From NCBI RefSeq assembly GCF_000739715.2, contig NZ_BBJC02000003.1, positions 307,059 through 371,058 on the forward strand: 64,000 bases of DNA, written 5' to 3'. The position numbers and the translations under genes were made by a program. This DNA is from Falsirhodobacter sp. alg1. Its GTDB lineage: Bacteria; Pseudomonadota; Alphaproteobacteria; Rhodobacterales; Rhodobacteraceae. The notes below the pieces were generated by a model. The model was not told the DNA's origin. It worked only from the letters and a program-made list of their open reading frames with translations, and ran no database searches. Shown here one piece after another: positions 57,075 to 64,000 of the stretch (position 1 is the first letter of the stretch; every line of letters starts with the position of its first letter).

Positions 57075-58007
57075 ATGAAAACTCTCTGCAAGCTAGAGCA
57101 TATGAGCAAAGAGCAGATTACAGACCTGATCAAGCGTCGCTTGCCTGAGGCGGGCCTCATCAATACCGCGCTGAAGGGCGTCCAGCTTTTTCGGGTGACC
57201 AAGGCCATGCCTTGTATGCCTGCCGTGTACGAGCCCACGGTGGTCGCTATTCTCAGCGGCAGGAAGGAAGCTGTGCTGGACTGTAACCATCACGTCTATG
57301 GCAGTGATAGATATTTACTGTGTCCAATGACCCTACCGGTGGAGGCGGGGGCGCCACAGGCGTCCGAAGCCGATCCTCTGCTTGGTGTGGTAATTACTTT
57401 GGATCCTCGAATGATGCGCGAGCTGACAATGGATATTGCGGCTGCTGCTCGTGACAACAGACAGCCTCGAGATAGCGCGCCGGCGGCCTTGGCCTTGGCA
57501 GCTTGGGACACAAGGTTCACGGAGGCTTTGCTTCGGCTTCTTATGCTGCTCGACAATCCAATTGATCTGGAGGTGTTAGGGCCCGGCCGCCGGCGCGAGC
57601 TTTGTTACGCGGTGCTTATGGGGGAAGCCGGCGCAGCAGCAAAACGCGCCTTCGGCATCGGTAACGAGATAGCGCGTACCATCGACTATCTTTCGAACCA
57701 CCTGAATGAACAGGTCAGCATCAATGACATGGCCGACCACGTGGGAATGAGCCGTGCCGTATTTCATCGACGGTTCAAAGAGGCGACGACATTGTCTCCG
57801 ATACAGTTCATGAAATCGATGCGGTTAAACGCTGCCGCGATGAAAATCGTCAAAGGAAAGGCCGTGTCCGAGGCTGCATGGGCCGTTGGCTATCAAAGCT
57901 CATCTCAGTTCAGTCGCGAGTTTAAGCGCATGTACGGCCAGTCGCCCCGGCAATGGGGTGGAGCAGCCCATTTGCCAGATAACTCGGGTTTCTGGGGCGG
58001 CCCCTAA
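57075..58007 (+). CDS. AraC family regulator with AraC_N domain
   Basis: A 310-residue regulator from ATG 57075 (alternatives TTG 57045 and ATG 57102). An N-terminal AraC_N domain (about residues 15-180) binds an effector, and a C-terminal double helix-turn-helix covers about 200-295 (VSEAAWAVGYQSSSQFSREF). It probably controls the divergent SDR gene. Its last ten residues (PDNSGFWGGP) are encoded by a sequence that resembles the integrase 3' end, so the native C terminus may have been altered at the island border. Confidence 0.84.
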   Translation: MKTLCKLEHMSKEQITDLIKRRLPEAGLINTALKGVQLFRVTKAMPCMPAVYEPTVVAILSGRKEAVLDCNHHVYGSDRYLLCPMTLPVEAGAPQASEADPLLGVVITLDPRMMRELTMDIAAAARDNRQPRDSAPAALALAAWDTRFTEALLRLLMLLDNPIDLEVLGPGRRRELCYAVLMGEAGAAAKRAFGIGNEIARTIDYLSNHLNEQVSINDMADHVGMSRAVFHRRFKEATTLSPIQFMKSMRLNAAAMKIVKGKAVSEAAWAVGYQSSSQFSREFKRMYGQSPRQWGGAAHLPDNSGFWGGP

Positions 58008-58086
58008 AACCGCCCTGAACGTGGCAGTATATACAGGCCAGAATCATGAACGTTATCGGGGTATATAGTGAACAAACCGCCTGTCT

Positions 58087-58137
58087 CTGCCCTCCGAAGG
58101 CAGAGGTCGCACGTTCGAATCGTGCTGGGTGCACCAA
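58087..58137 (+). repeat. attR: second copy of the 51-bp tRNA 3' repeat
   Basis: An exact copy of 52001-52051. It lacks the tRNA 5' half, so it is the right end of the integrated island rather than a gene. Confidence 0.93.
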
Positions 58138-58189
58138 TAATATTTCCGGTAATTCTTATCTACTTGATCCGCATAGGTTGGGTAGGAAA

Positions 58190-58216
58190 TCAGCCCCTGC
58201 TTGATACAGGGGCTGA
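58190..58216 (-). terminator. Terminator after the GST gene
   Basis: TCAGCCCCTG pairs perfectly with CAGGGGCTGA (10 bp, 7-base loop). In the minus-strand direction it is followed by TTTCCT. It lies 9 bases past the GST stop. Confidence 0.85.
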
Positions 58217-58225
58217 AGTCTCGGA

Positions 58226-58894
58226 TCAGTAGTTGCTCGGGTACAGGGCGCGCAGCGATTCCTCGTCGCCCGGTGTCTTGAAGGTTTCACCTTCGGCGAT
58301 GTTCTGCGCCTTTTCGACGGCCGGTCGCGCATTGATGGCGTTGAACCAGCGCTCCACCTCGGGGAATTCGGCCAGACCTTCGCCACCCAATACGCGCGGT
58401 GCGCGGATCGCCCAGCCCCACAGGGCGATGTCCGCAATGGAATACGCATCCCCGACAAGGAACTCTCGCCCTTTCAGGTGGTCGTTCAGTACCTGATAAT
58501 GGCGTTTGGCCTCACGCAGGTAGCGGTTTTTCGCATAGGGAAGGTCTTCGGGCGCGGCGTAGTGAAAATGGACCGACTGGCCGGAAAAGGGACCGAGACC
58601 GGTTCCGATGAACATCAGCCAAGACAGCAAATCACCACGGTTTTCCGCAGCGACACCCAGTTTGCCGGTTTTATCCGAGAGGTACAGCAGGATGGCTGTG
58701 CTGTCGAAAACCTTGGTGCCATCGTCGTCGATCGCAGGCACCTTGCCGTTGGGGTTGATGGCGCGGAATTCGACCGTGTGCTGCTGGCCCTTGGCGGTGT
58801 CGACGCTGACCAGCTCGAACGGTAGACCGGTTTCCGTCAGAAACAGCGCGACCTTCATAGGGTTCGGCGTGGGGTGGTAGTAGAATTTCAACAT
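58226..58894 (-). CDS. Glutathione S-transferase family protein
   Basis: A 222-residue GST. An N-terminal thioredoxin-like domain (about residues 1-80, KFYYHPTPNPMKVALFLTE) is followed by an all-helical domain (about 90-215). The glutathione region includes NPNGKVPAIDDDG. It conjugates or reduces with glutathione; the substrate is unknown. It is last in a minus-strand set with a YghU-type enzyme and a TetR regulator. Confidence 0.88.
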   Translation of the reverse strand: MLKFYYHPTPNPMKVALFLTETGLPFELVSVDTAKGQQHTVEFRAINPNGKVPAIDDDGTKVFDSTAILLYLSDKTGKLGVAAENRGDLLSWLMFIGTGLGPFSGQSVHFHYAAPEDLPYAKNRYLREAKRHYQVLNDHLKGREFLVGDAYSIADIALWGWAIRAPRVLGGEGLAEFPEVERWFNAINARPAVEKAQNIAEGETFKTPGDEESLRALYPSNY

Positions 58895-58927
58895 CTGGAA
58901 TGTCCTGTTTGAAGAAAGGCTTCGGGA

Positions 58928-59791
58928 TTACTCGGTCGCAGGCGCGATCTTGTCCTGCGTTTTGGTGTCGAAATCCGACGCGTCATGGCGTTCGTGCAGC
59001 TGCTCGTTCAGGGGGCCGAAGGTGCGGTTCACGATGCGGCCACGTTGAACGGCAGGGCGTGCAAGGATTTCGTCCGCCCACCGCCGCAGGTTCTTGTAGC
59101 TGGCAACGTCAAGAAACTCACCTGCGTTATAGGCCTGGCCCAGAACAAGGTTGCCGAACCACGGGAATGTCAGGATATCCGCGATGGTATATTCGTCCCC
59201 GCCAAGGTAGCGATGCTCGGCCAGTTCACGATCCAGCACGTCCATCTGGCGTTTCACTTCCATCGTGAACCGGTTGATCGGATATTCGAATTTCTCGGGT
59301 GCATAGGCATAGAAATGCCCAAATCCGCCGCCCAGATAGGGGGCCGAGCCCTGAAGCCAGAATACCCAGTTCATGACCTCGGTGCGCGCAGCCGGATCCG
59401 CGGGAAGGAAGGCACCGAACTTTTCAGCCAGATACAGGAGAATCGCGCCGCTTTCGAAAACTCGTCTGTTGGTTTCGGTATCGACCAATGCCGGAATTTT
59501 CGAATTCGGGTTGATGGCGACAAAACCGGAGGAGAATTGATCGCCATTTCCGATGCGGATCAGGTGGGCATCATATTCGGCGCCGGTTTTGCCAAGAGCC
59601 AGCAGCTCTTCCAGCATGATCGTAACCTTTTGCCCGTTCGGCGTGCCCATGGAATAAAGCTGGAGCGGATGCTTGCCGACCGGCAGAGTGCCCTCATGGG
59701 TTGCACCTGCAATGGGGCGGTTGGTCTTGGCCCAATCGCCTCCGCTTTCGGCATCCCAGGTCCAGACCTTCGGGGGAGTATATTCGGCCAT
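58928..59791 (-). CDS. yghU: YghU-type glutathione-dependent disulfide oxidoreductase
   Basis: A 287-residue protein. It is very similar to E. coli YghU along its length: KHPLQLYSMGTPNGQKVTIM, FGHFYAYAPEKFEYPINRF and the C-terminal NEQLHERHDASDF. YghU-type GSTs hold two glutathiones and reduce disulfides and organic peroxides. It stands between a TetR gene (73 bases upstream) and another GST (33 bases downstream), so they form a likely detoxification operon. Confidence 0.93.
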   Translation of the reverse strand: MAEYTPPKVWTWDAESGGDWAKTNRPIAGATHEGTLPVGKHPLQLYSMGTPNGQKVTIMLEELLALGKTGAEYDAHLIRIGNGDQFSSGFVAINPNSKIPALVDTETNRRVFESGAILLYLAEKFGAFLPADPAARTEVMNWVFWLQGSAPYLGGGFGHFYAYAPEKFEYPINRFTMEVKRQMDVLDRELAEHRYLGGDEYTIADILTFPWFGNLVLGQAYNAGEFLDVASYKNLRRWADEILARPAVQRGRIVNRTFGPLNEQLHERHDASDFDTKTQDKIAPATE

Positions 59792-59864
59792 AGCGAGGTA
59801 TCCTTTTGCTGCATGCGATCCGGTGGCAGGCCACCGGCCGTATCGGGTGTGTGAAAAGAGGTGA

Positions 59865-60467
59865 TCAGGCGTTCAGCGTTCGCAATGCCTTCAGCTCACC
59901 AGCCATATCCCTGGCCAGTGCGGTGATTTCGTTTTGGGGGGTTCCAAGATGCATCTCGAACCGGATTGCGGAAATATTGGCCTGAAACCGACGGGCCAAC
60001 CGCCCGCAATCGGCGTGAGCGGGCAGTTCGCCCCCGGCTTTTGCGCGCTCGAACACCGACGTAAAGGCCTCGCGGATCGTTTCAAGGTACAGACGGGATT
60101 GCGCTGCAATTCCTGCTTCGGTGGTATTGGTGTCCATAAGTGTTCTCGCCAGCATGCACATCTGCCGCGCACGATCATCAGGCTCCAGTTCGGCAAATCC
60201 GCACAGGTATTCGGCAAGACCGGTCAGTGGGGTGGCTGCCTTTGCCATATGGGCGTGGAAGCGGGCAATAGAGGCTTCGAAATATCGTTGCAGGCTCAGC
60301 AGGCACAGGTTTTCCTTGCTGGAGAAGGCCCCGTAAATACTGCCGGGCTTCATCCCCAACGCGCCTTCAAGGTCTTTGAGTGATGTCGCGTGATAGCCTT
60401 TGCTCCAGAACACGCCCATCGCGGCATCGAGCGCCTTTTCGCGGTCATATCGGGCAGGGCGGCTCAT
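59865..60467 (-). CDS. TetR/AcrR family regulator of the GST operon
   Basis: A 200-residue repressor with an N-terminal helix-turn-helix (ATSLKDLEGALGMKPGSIYG at about residues 27-46) and a helical ligand domain. It is first in the minus-strand order tetR-yghU-GST, so it probably controls its own operon. A 24-base perfect palindrome 42 bases upstream is a strong candidate operator. Effector is probably an electrophile or thiol-reactive compound; that is inference. Confidence 0.87.
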   Translation of the reverse strand: MSRPARYDREKALDAAMGVFWSKGYHATSLKDLEGALGMKPGSIYGAFSSKENLCLLSLQRYFEASIARFHAHMAKAATPLTGLAEYLCGFAELEPDDRARQMCMLARTLMDTNTTEAGIAAQSRLYLETIREAFTSVFERAKAGGELPAHADCGRLARRFQANISAIRFEMHLGTPQNEITALARDMAGELKALRTLNA

Positions 60468-60767
60468 GCGGGCAATCCTTCGACGCTACGATTGCGAGAA
60501 TCCTAGGGGTTATTGAGTGCATGCTCAATAACTTTCGATCCGATCATCGGGCCTGCACGGATTTGTGACAAGGCCCTCAGATCAGCCGCATTCGGAAGAT
60601 GAATGGTTGATCTGAGTTTGCGAGGGCTATCTATCCCGAACCACAAAGTGCGGGCAAATATTCACACGTTGAACAAAAATTCGAAAATCTGCGTAAATTT
60701 CCGGAATCCCGCGACGGAGAATAAGGCCGTTTACGTATAAGAGCTGCAAATACCCTTGGAGGCATGC
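60468..60767. other. Divergent region between tetR and the RcnB-like gene
   Basis: This 300-base region has no gene. It holds the TetR-type palindrome at 60509-60532 and a large hairpin at 60576-60616 (CTCAGATCAGCC with GGTTGATCTGAG, one G-T pair). The right-hand 140 bases are AT-rich and probably carry the promoter for the RcnB-like gene. Confidence 0.6.
60509..60532. promoter_or_regulatory. 24-bp palindrome, likely TetR operator
   Basis: GTTATTGAG-TGCATG-CTCAATAAC has perfect 9-base arms. Size and symmetry fit a TetR dimer site, and it lies 42 bases before the tetR start codon, where it would block transcription of tetR-yghU-GST. Confidence 0.65.
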
Positions 60768-61361
60768 ATGTATACCAAAGCTTTTTCCGCGATTGCCGTA
60801 TCACTGGCCTTTGTCGCGCCGATGGCTCACGCTCAACAGCAGCATCAGAATGCGACGACCTGTCAAACCGGCAGCCAGAATTGTGAAAAAGCGATTCAGG
60901 GCACAAACCAGCAGGGGACGCCCCAGCCGCAGGGCAATACGCAAAGCAACCGGACCCAGTCCGGGACAGCGTCGCACGAGCAGAACAGCAACCAGTCCGG
61001 ACATTCGACACAAACGCAAAGCAACAGCACCCAGCAGCGGACTTCATCGCAGGGTCAAAGCAGCGCACCACATCAGGATAGCACGCCCGCGCAAAACACC
61101 GTCAAACGGCCCGAGGTTCAGAGCAACAACAGCCATGCAGCGACACCAACGCGGCAGGTTGCACAGAACCAGCAGCACGCGCCCAAGGTCGGGGATAGCG
61201 GTCGTAATGGCCGTGTGTACCAACGCGCCGAAAACAGCCGTTTTGCAGCACCGCCCAAAGGTCAGCAATACCGCGTCGTGAATGACAACCTTGTTCTGGT
61301 CGATGAAAAGACCCTGACCGTTGTGACCGTGCTTGGCCTGTTGAGCACGCTGACAAACTGA
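60768..61361 (+). CDS. RcnB-like secreted protein with Q/S/N-rich region
   Basis: A 197-residue exported protein. Signal peptide MYTKAFSAIAVSLAFVAPMA is cut near HAQ. Residues about 25-145 form a low-complexity stretch rich in Gln, Ser, Asn and Thr. The C-terminal part PPKGQQYRVVNDNLVLVDEK resembles the RcnB periplasmic family, which in E. coli influences metal efflux. ATG 60768 has GGAGG five bases before it. Function of the long polar linker is unknown. Confidence 0.72.
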   Translation: MYTKAFSAIAVSLAFVAPMAHAQQQHQNATTCQTGSQNCEKAIQGTNQQGTPQPQGNTQSNRTQSGTASHEQNSNQSGHSTQTQSNSTQQRTSSQGQSSAPHQDSTPAQNTVKRPEVQSNNSHAATPTRQVAQNQQHAPKVGDSGRNGRVYQRAENSRFAAPPKGQQYRVVNDNLVLVDEKTLTVVTVLGLLSTLTN

Positions 61362-61452
61362 CGAACCGCAGGGGTGCGCCTGTAACGCACATTGCTGCTG
61401 CCACGGCGTCTGCAAAATGCCCGGCAGCAGTCATCCATACCCGCCCGCGCCT

Positions 61453-62364
61453 TCAGAGGCCCATTCTGCTGCGTATGTCTTCCCTCGAATTGATCATCAG
61501 GTCGATGAATGCCTGCGTTGACGGCTCTGTCCGGTCGGTGCGGTGGTGCAGTTCGAACGGAATTGATCCGGCATCGGCCTGAAGGGGGCGGATCACACAT
61601 CCTTTGATATCAAGTTGCCTGATACAGCCGGGGGCGACCGAAAGGCCTATTCCGGATGCAACACTGGTCAGCACCGCCTGCATGGAGTTTGGCTGCGCCA
61701 CAATTTCAGGCGAAAAGCCGGCCCTGCGGCAAGCCGTGATGATCTGGTCGAACAGACCGGGCGCGCCGGGGCGCTGAAACAACACGAAGGGGTGGGCGGC
61801 CAATGCAGCAATGGCAATACGGGCCTGCGCCGCCAAAGGATGCCCTTCGGGAAGGAATACGAACAGCCGATCTGTATAGATCTCGATACTGCCGAAATGC
61901 TCTGCCGCCCCGGCTGGAAGGGGGCGTGACAGCGCTATGTCCAGCTGACCGGTTTCCAGAGCGGTAAACTGCTCTGCGGCGGTCATCTCGAACAATGACA
62001 CCTGCACCTGTGGAAAATCCGTACTGAACGAACGAACGATTGCAGGAAGGAAGCCCTGCGCCGCAGAGCTGAGAAAGCCGATCCTCAGGCGCCCGATCTG
62101 ACCCTGACCGGCACGTTGAACCAGCTTTCGCGCGCGATCCTCATGGGCCAGAATTTCGATGGCTTCCTGCAGCAGCGTCTCTCCGGCCGTGGTGATGCGC
62201 ACATCCCGCGTAGAGCGCCAGAACAAGGACACGCCCAGCTCCGCCTCCAGATCATGGATCTGACGACTGATGGCAGGTTGCACCGTATTCAATTCGCGGG
62301 CAGCAGCCGAAAACCCTTTGAGGCGGGCAACGGTGACGAATGTCCTGAGGGTCCGGATTTCCAT
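61453..62364 (-). CDS. LysR family regulator
   Basis: A 303-residue regulator with an N-terminal winged helix (MEIRTLRTFVTVARLKGFSA) and a periplasmic-binding-type effector domain from about residue 90. It is divergent from an MFS transporter gene, with 202 bases between, and probably controls it. A possible LysR box lies nine bases before its start. The effector is unknown. Confidence 0.88.
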   Translation of the reverse strand: MEIRTLRTFVTVARLKGFSAAARELNTVQPAISRQIHDLEAELGVSLFWRSTRDVRITTAGETLLQEAIEILAHEDRARKLVQRAGQGQIGRLRIGFLSSAAQGFLPAIVRSFSTDFPQVQVSLFEMTAAEQFTALETGQLDIALSRPLPAGAAEHFGSIEIYTDRLFVFLPEGHPLAAQARIAIAALAAHPFVLFQRPGAPGLFDQIITACRRAGFSPEIVAQPNSMQAVLTSVASGIGLSVAPGCIRQLDIKGCVIRPLQADAGSIPFELHHRTDRTEPSTQAFIDLMINSREDIRSRMGL

Positions 62365-62372
62365 TCTTCAGT

Positions 62373-62389
62373 TATACGGATTTGGTATT
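62373..62389. promoter_or_regulatory. Possible LysR box
   Basis: ATAC-N7-GTAT forms an inverted repeat with the T-N11-A core of LysR sites. It lies in the lysR-MFS intergenic region, very near the lysR start. Position fits autoregulation, but the site is short and could be chance. Confidence 0.35.
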
Positions 62390-62566
62390 ACTTAAATCAA
62401 CAATGAATATTTCTGTTATAGGTTCGGCTGCCCTATCTGTCTCTTCAATGACACCGGCATGCCTCGAGGGCCTGCCTGCTTCGCCCCTTGATCCGACATA
62501 GGGTCTGGCCTGTACTTCATCCGACGCGGCTGAACGCGCGGCCTGACCATTTTCAAAGGATGCCTC

Positions 62567-63760
62567 ATGGCTGACCCGATAGAACGCCCCCCGATTTCCC
62601 GGCCCTTGCTCCTGCTTATGAGCACGGCCATCGCGGCCACGGCTGCCAACCTTTATTACAACCAACCCCTGCTGCCCTCTATTCAGGAGGCATTCGGCCT
62701 TGACGGTGGTGCCGTCGGGTTGATCCCTTCGGCATCGCAGCTGGGCTATGCTGCGGCAATCCTGTTCATCTCCCCTCTGGGGGATACGATGAACCGGCGG
62801 AGCCTGATCGGATACCTGTCCGTATTGCTGACGGTTGCATTGCTGGCGGTCTTTGTGGCTCCAAATTTCGGTGTCTTGCTGGTGGCATTCTTTGCTGTGG
62901 GTCTGGGCGCAAACATCACGCAACAGCTGTTGCCGTTGGGCGCATCCCTCGCCACGCCTGCCACCAAGGGCGCGACGATGGGTACGCTGATGACCGGTCT
63001 GACGGTGGGTATCCTGTTGTCACGCACGGTCAGCGGCTCTGTCGCGGAATATTTCGATTGGCGTGCGGTATTTTTGGTCGCGGCCCTTCTGGCGGCGCTA
63101 TTCGGAATTCTGCTGCGGGCAAACCTTCCGGACAACAAGCCCAATGTCACCTTATCCTACCCCGCGCTGATTGCATCGATGCTGGGCTTGATCAAAAAGC
63201 ATCGTCTGTTGCGCGAGAGTGTTCTGACGGGCGCCTTGTGGTTCGCTGCGTTCAATGCACTTTGGGCGACGCTTGCCATCCACGTTACGGCTGCGCCGTT
63301 CTTCTATACCGTGCAGCAGGCCGGTATGTTCGGGCTGGTGGGAATGGCCGGCATCTTCGGGGCCAAGCTTGCCGGGCGGCTTGTTGACCGCTTCGGGCCT
63401 GCCGTGATCATTACGGTCGCGCTAAGCTTTGTCGTTGCAGCCTTTGGCGTGCTTGCCATTTGGGGAAACAGCCTTGCCGGTCTTGTTGTAGGTATCATCC
63501 TGCTGGATCTGGGCGTTTTCGGTGCGCAGATCCCGAACCAGGTACGCGTGTTCGCGATTGATCCGAAGGCCCAAAGCCGGATGAACGCGGTTTACATGCT
63601 TGGCTATTACATCGCTGCGGCCTTGGGTTCGGCTGCCGGGGTGAAGATGATGAGCATTGCCGGCTGGCACGGGATGGTCCTGTTCGGTCTTGCTCTGGCG
63701 GTTCTGGCTTTGGTGCACCATCTGGTCCGGCAATCCGCAGGGCGGGCACTGGCAAAGTAA
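62567..63760 (+). CDS. MFS transporter, YnfM-like
   Basis: A 397-residue major facilitator with twelve hydrophobic helices. The loop 2-3 signature is in ISPLGDTMNRRSLIGYL. The N terminus MSTAIAATAANLYYNQPLLP is typical of the YnfM/YgaY drug-efflux-like subgroup. AAAGGA lies six bases before ATG 62567. It is divergent from the LysR gene, suggesting regulated export of a small molecule; the substrate is unknown. Confidence 0.9.
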   Translation: MADPIERPPISRPLLLLMSTAIAATAANLYYNQPLLPSIQEAFGLDGGAVGLIPSASQLGYAAAILFISPLGDTMNRRSLIGYLSVLLTVALLAVFVAPNFGVLLVAFFAVGLGANITQQLLPLGASLATPATKGATMGTLMTGLTVGILLSRTVSGSVAEYFDWRAVFLVAALLAALFGILLRANLPDNKPNVTLSYPALIASMLGLIKKHRLLRESVLTGALWFAAFNALWATLAIHVTAAPFFYTVQQAGMFGLVGMAGIFGAKLAGRLVDRFGPAVIITVALSFVVAAFGVLAIWGNSLAGLVVGIILLDLGVFGAQIPNQVRVFAIDPKAQSRMNAVYMLGYYIAAALGSAAGVKMMSIAGWHGMVLFGLALAVLALVHHLVRQSAGRALAK

Positions 63761-63784
63761 TCAGGCGAAACAACGTCACGGCAG

Positions 63785-63820
63785 ACAGGTTGCAGGGCAT
63801 GATCGGCTGCAACCTGTTTT
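63785..63820 (+). terminator. Terminator after the MFS gene
   Basis: ACAGGTTGCAG pairs perfectly with CTGCAACCTGT (11 bp), followed by TTTGC. It lies 24 bases after the stop. The remaining 180 bases of the window show no gene I can support. Confidence 0.88.
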
Positions 63821-64000
63821 GCTGTATCGCCGAAGGAATGAACGGTAAATAACCTTTGATTTAAGGCAATCTCATCCCTCACGGCCACTTGTGGCCTAGT
63901 TCTGCGTTTACGTGATCGCTGTTCCGCACAACTGCCGGAACCTTGCATCTCGAAGGCAATATATTCTTGATCTTCGGTGGCGTTCCTATAGCACAAAAAT

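Larger units (their letters stand above)
52001..58137. mobile_element. tRNA-Arg-integrated genomic island, about 6.1 kb
   Basis: The element lies between two perfect 51-bp copies of the tRNA-Arg 3' end, which start 6,086 bases apart. It holds a tyrosine integrase next to attL, an excisionase-like overlapping gene, an EamA transporter, a MerR regulator with a mer-like promoter, a DUF305 protein, an SDR oxidoreductase and an AraC regulator. No replication, transfer or phage structural genes are visible, so it is a small integrative island or a decayed larger one. Its cargo suggests stress, metal and metabolite functions. Confidence 0.88.

Noticed and set aside
58087..58137. A second tRNA-Arg gene
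   Set aside because: Only the 3' half is present; there is no acceptor 5' strand or D arm, so it is an attachment site.
63836..63996. Minus-strand open frame at the window end
   Set aside because: It is mostly antisense to the MFS gene, and the part beyond it has no ribosome site or recognisable protein.

Overview
The window is chromosomal DNA from an alphaproteobacterium, most likely a Rhodobacterales (Rhodobacter/Paracoccus-type) species. This rests on the gene neighbourhoods (cckA beside recA and alaS; iscR-sufBCD-sufS with a second desulfurase and a Yip1-like membrane protein), an IscR with a single cysteine, a Hint-domain protein, DUF1127 and DUF6280 proteins, and moderately GC-rich DNA. 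The genus cannot be settled from the sequence alone.

Layout. 1-0.7 kb: end of rplM and all of rpsI with a terminator. 0.7-5.3 kb: a DUF1127 protein, then a MocR-type regulator followed by a coupled spermidine/opine-type ABC importer (two permeases and an ATPase, no binding protein). 5.3-11.7 kb: a minus-strand run with a DUF2254 protein, TetR, PPK2, a lipoprotein hydrolase, MetA carrying the acetyl-CoA-type Glu111, a conserved P-loop ATPase and an EamA exporter. 11.7-12.7 kb: small membrane and secreted proteins. 12.8-17.8 kb: a complete branched-chain amino-acid-type ABC importer (binding protein-livG-livF-livH-livM). 18-21 kb: a DUF6280 protein, a PopZ-like protein, a Pcm-like methyltransferase, a Hint-domain protein and an outer-membrane beta-barrel. 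21.3-32.6 kb: YgfZ, an MsbA-type exporter, an alanine/serine-glyoxylate aminotransferase, a class I amidotransferase, an L,D-transpeptidase, TyrRS, AnmK, enolase, Fur and an RsmB-type methyltransferase. 32.7-39.6 kb: CckA (with a CtrA-like box upstream), a sulfotransferase, RecA, AlaRS and a DUF1330 protein. 39.6-45 kb: BipA/TypA, a 24-residue microprotein, a glycolipid-binding-like protein, isocitrate dehydrogenase, an HD protein and a hydrolase. 45-51.9 kb: the Fe-S assembly operon, with an Irr/ICE-like box ahead of iscR.

52.0-58.1 kb: a small integrated island. A tyrosine integrase lies just downstream of tRNA-Arg(CCG), and a perfect 51-bp copy of the tRNA 3' end lies 6,086 bp further on, so both attachment sites are visible. 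Cargo: an EamA transporter, a MerR-family metal regulator with a mer-like promoter, a DUF305 secreted protein, and an SDR oxidoreductase paired with an AraC regulator. 58.2-64 kb: two glutathione-transferase-family enzymes with a TetR regulator and a 24-bp palindromic operator, an RcnB-like Q/S/N-rich secreted protein, and a LysR/MFS divergent pair.

No wholly new defence or biosynthetic system was found. The most informative signals are the delimited island, the regulatory boxes at cckA, iscR, recA and the mer-like promoter, and very short genes, notably the 24-residue microprotein.
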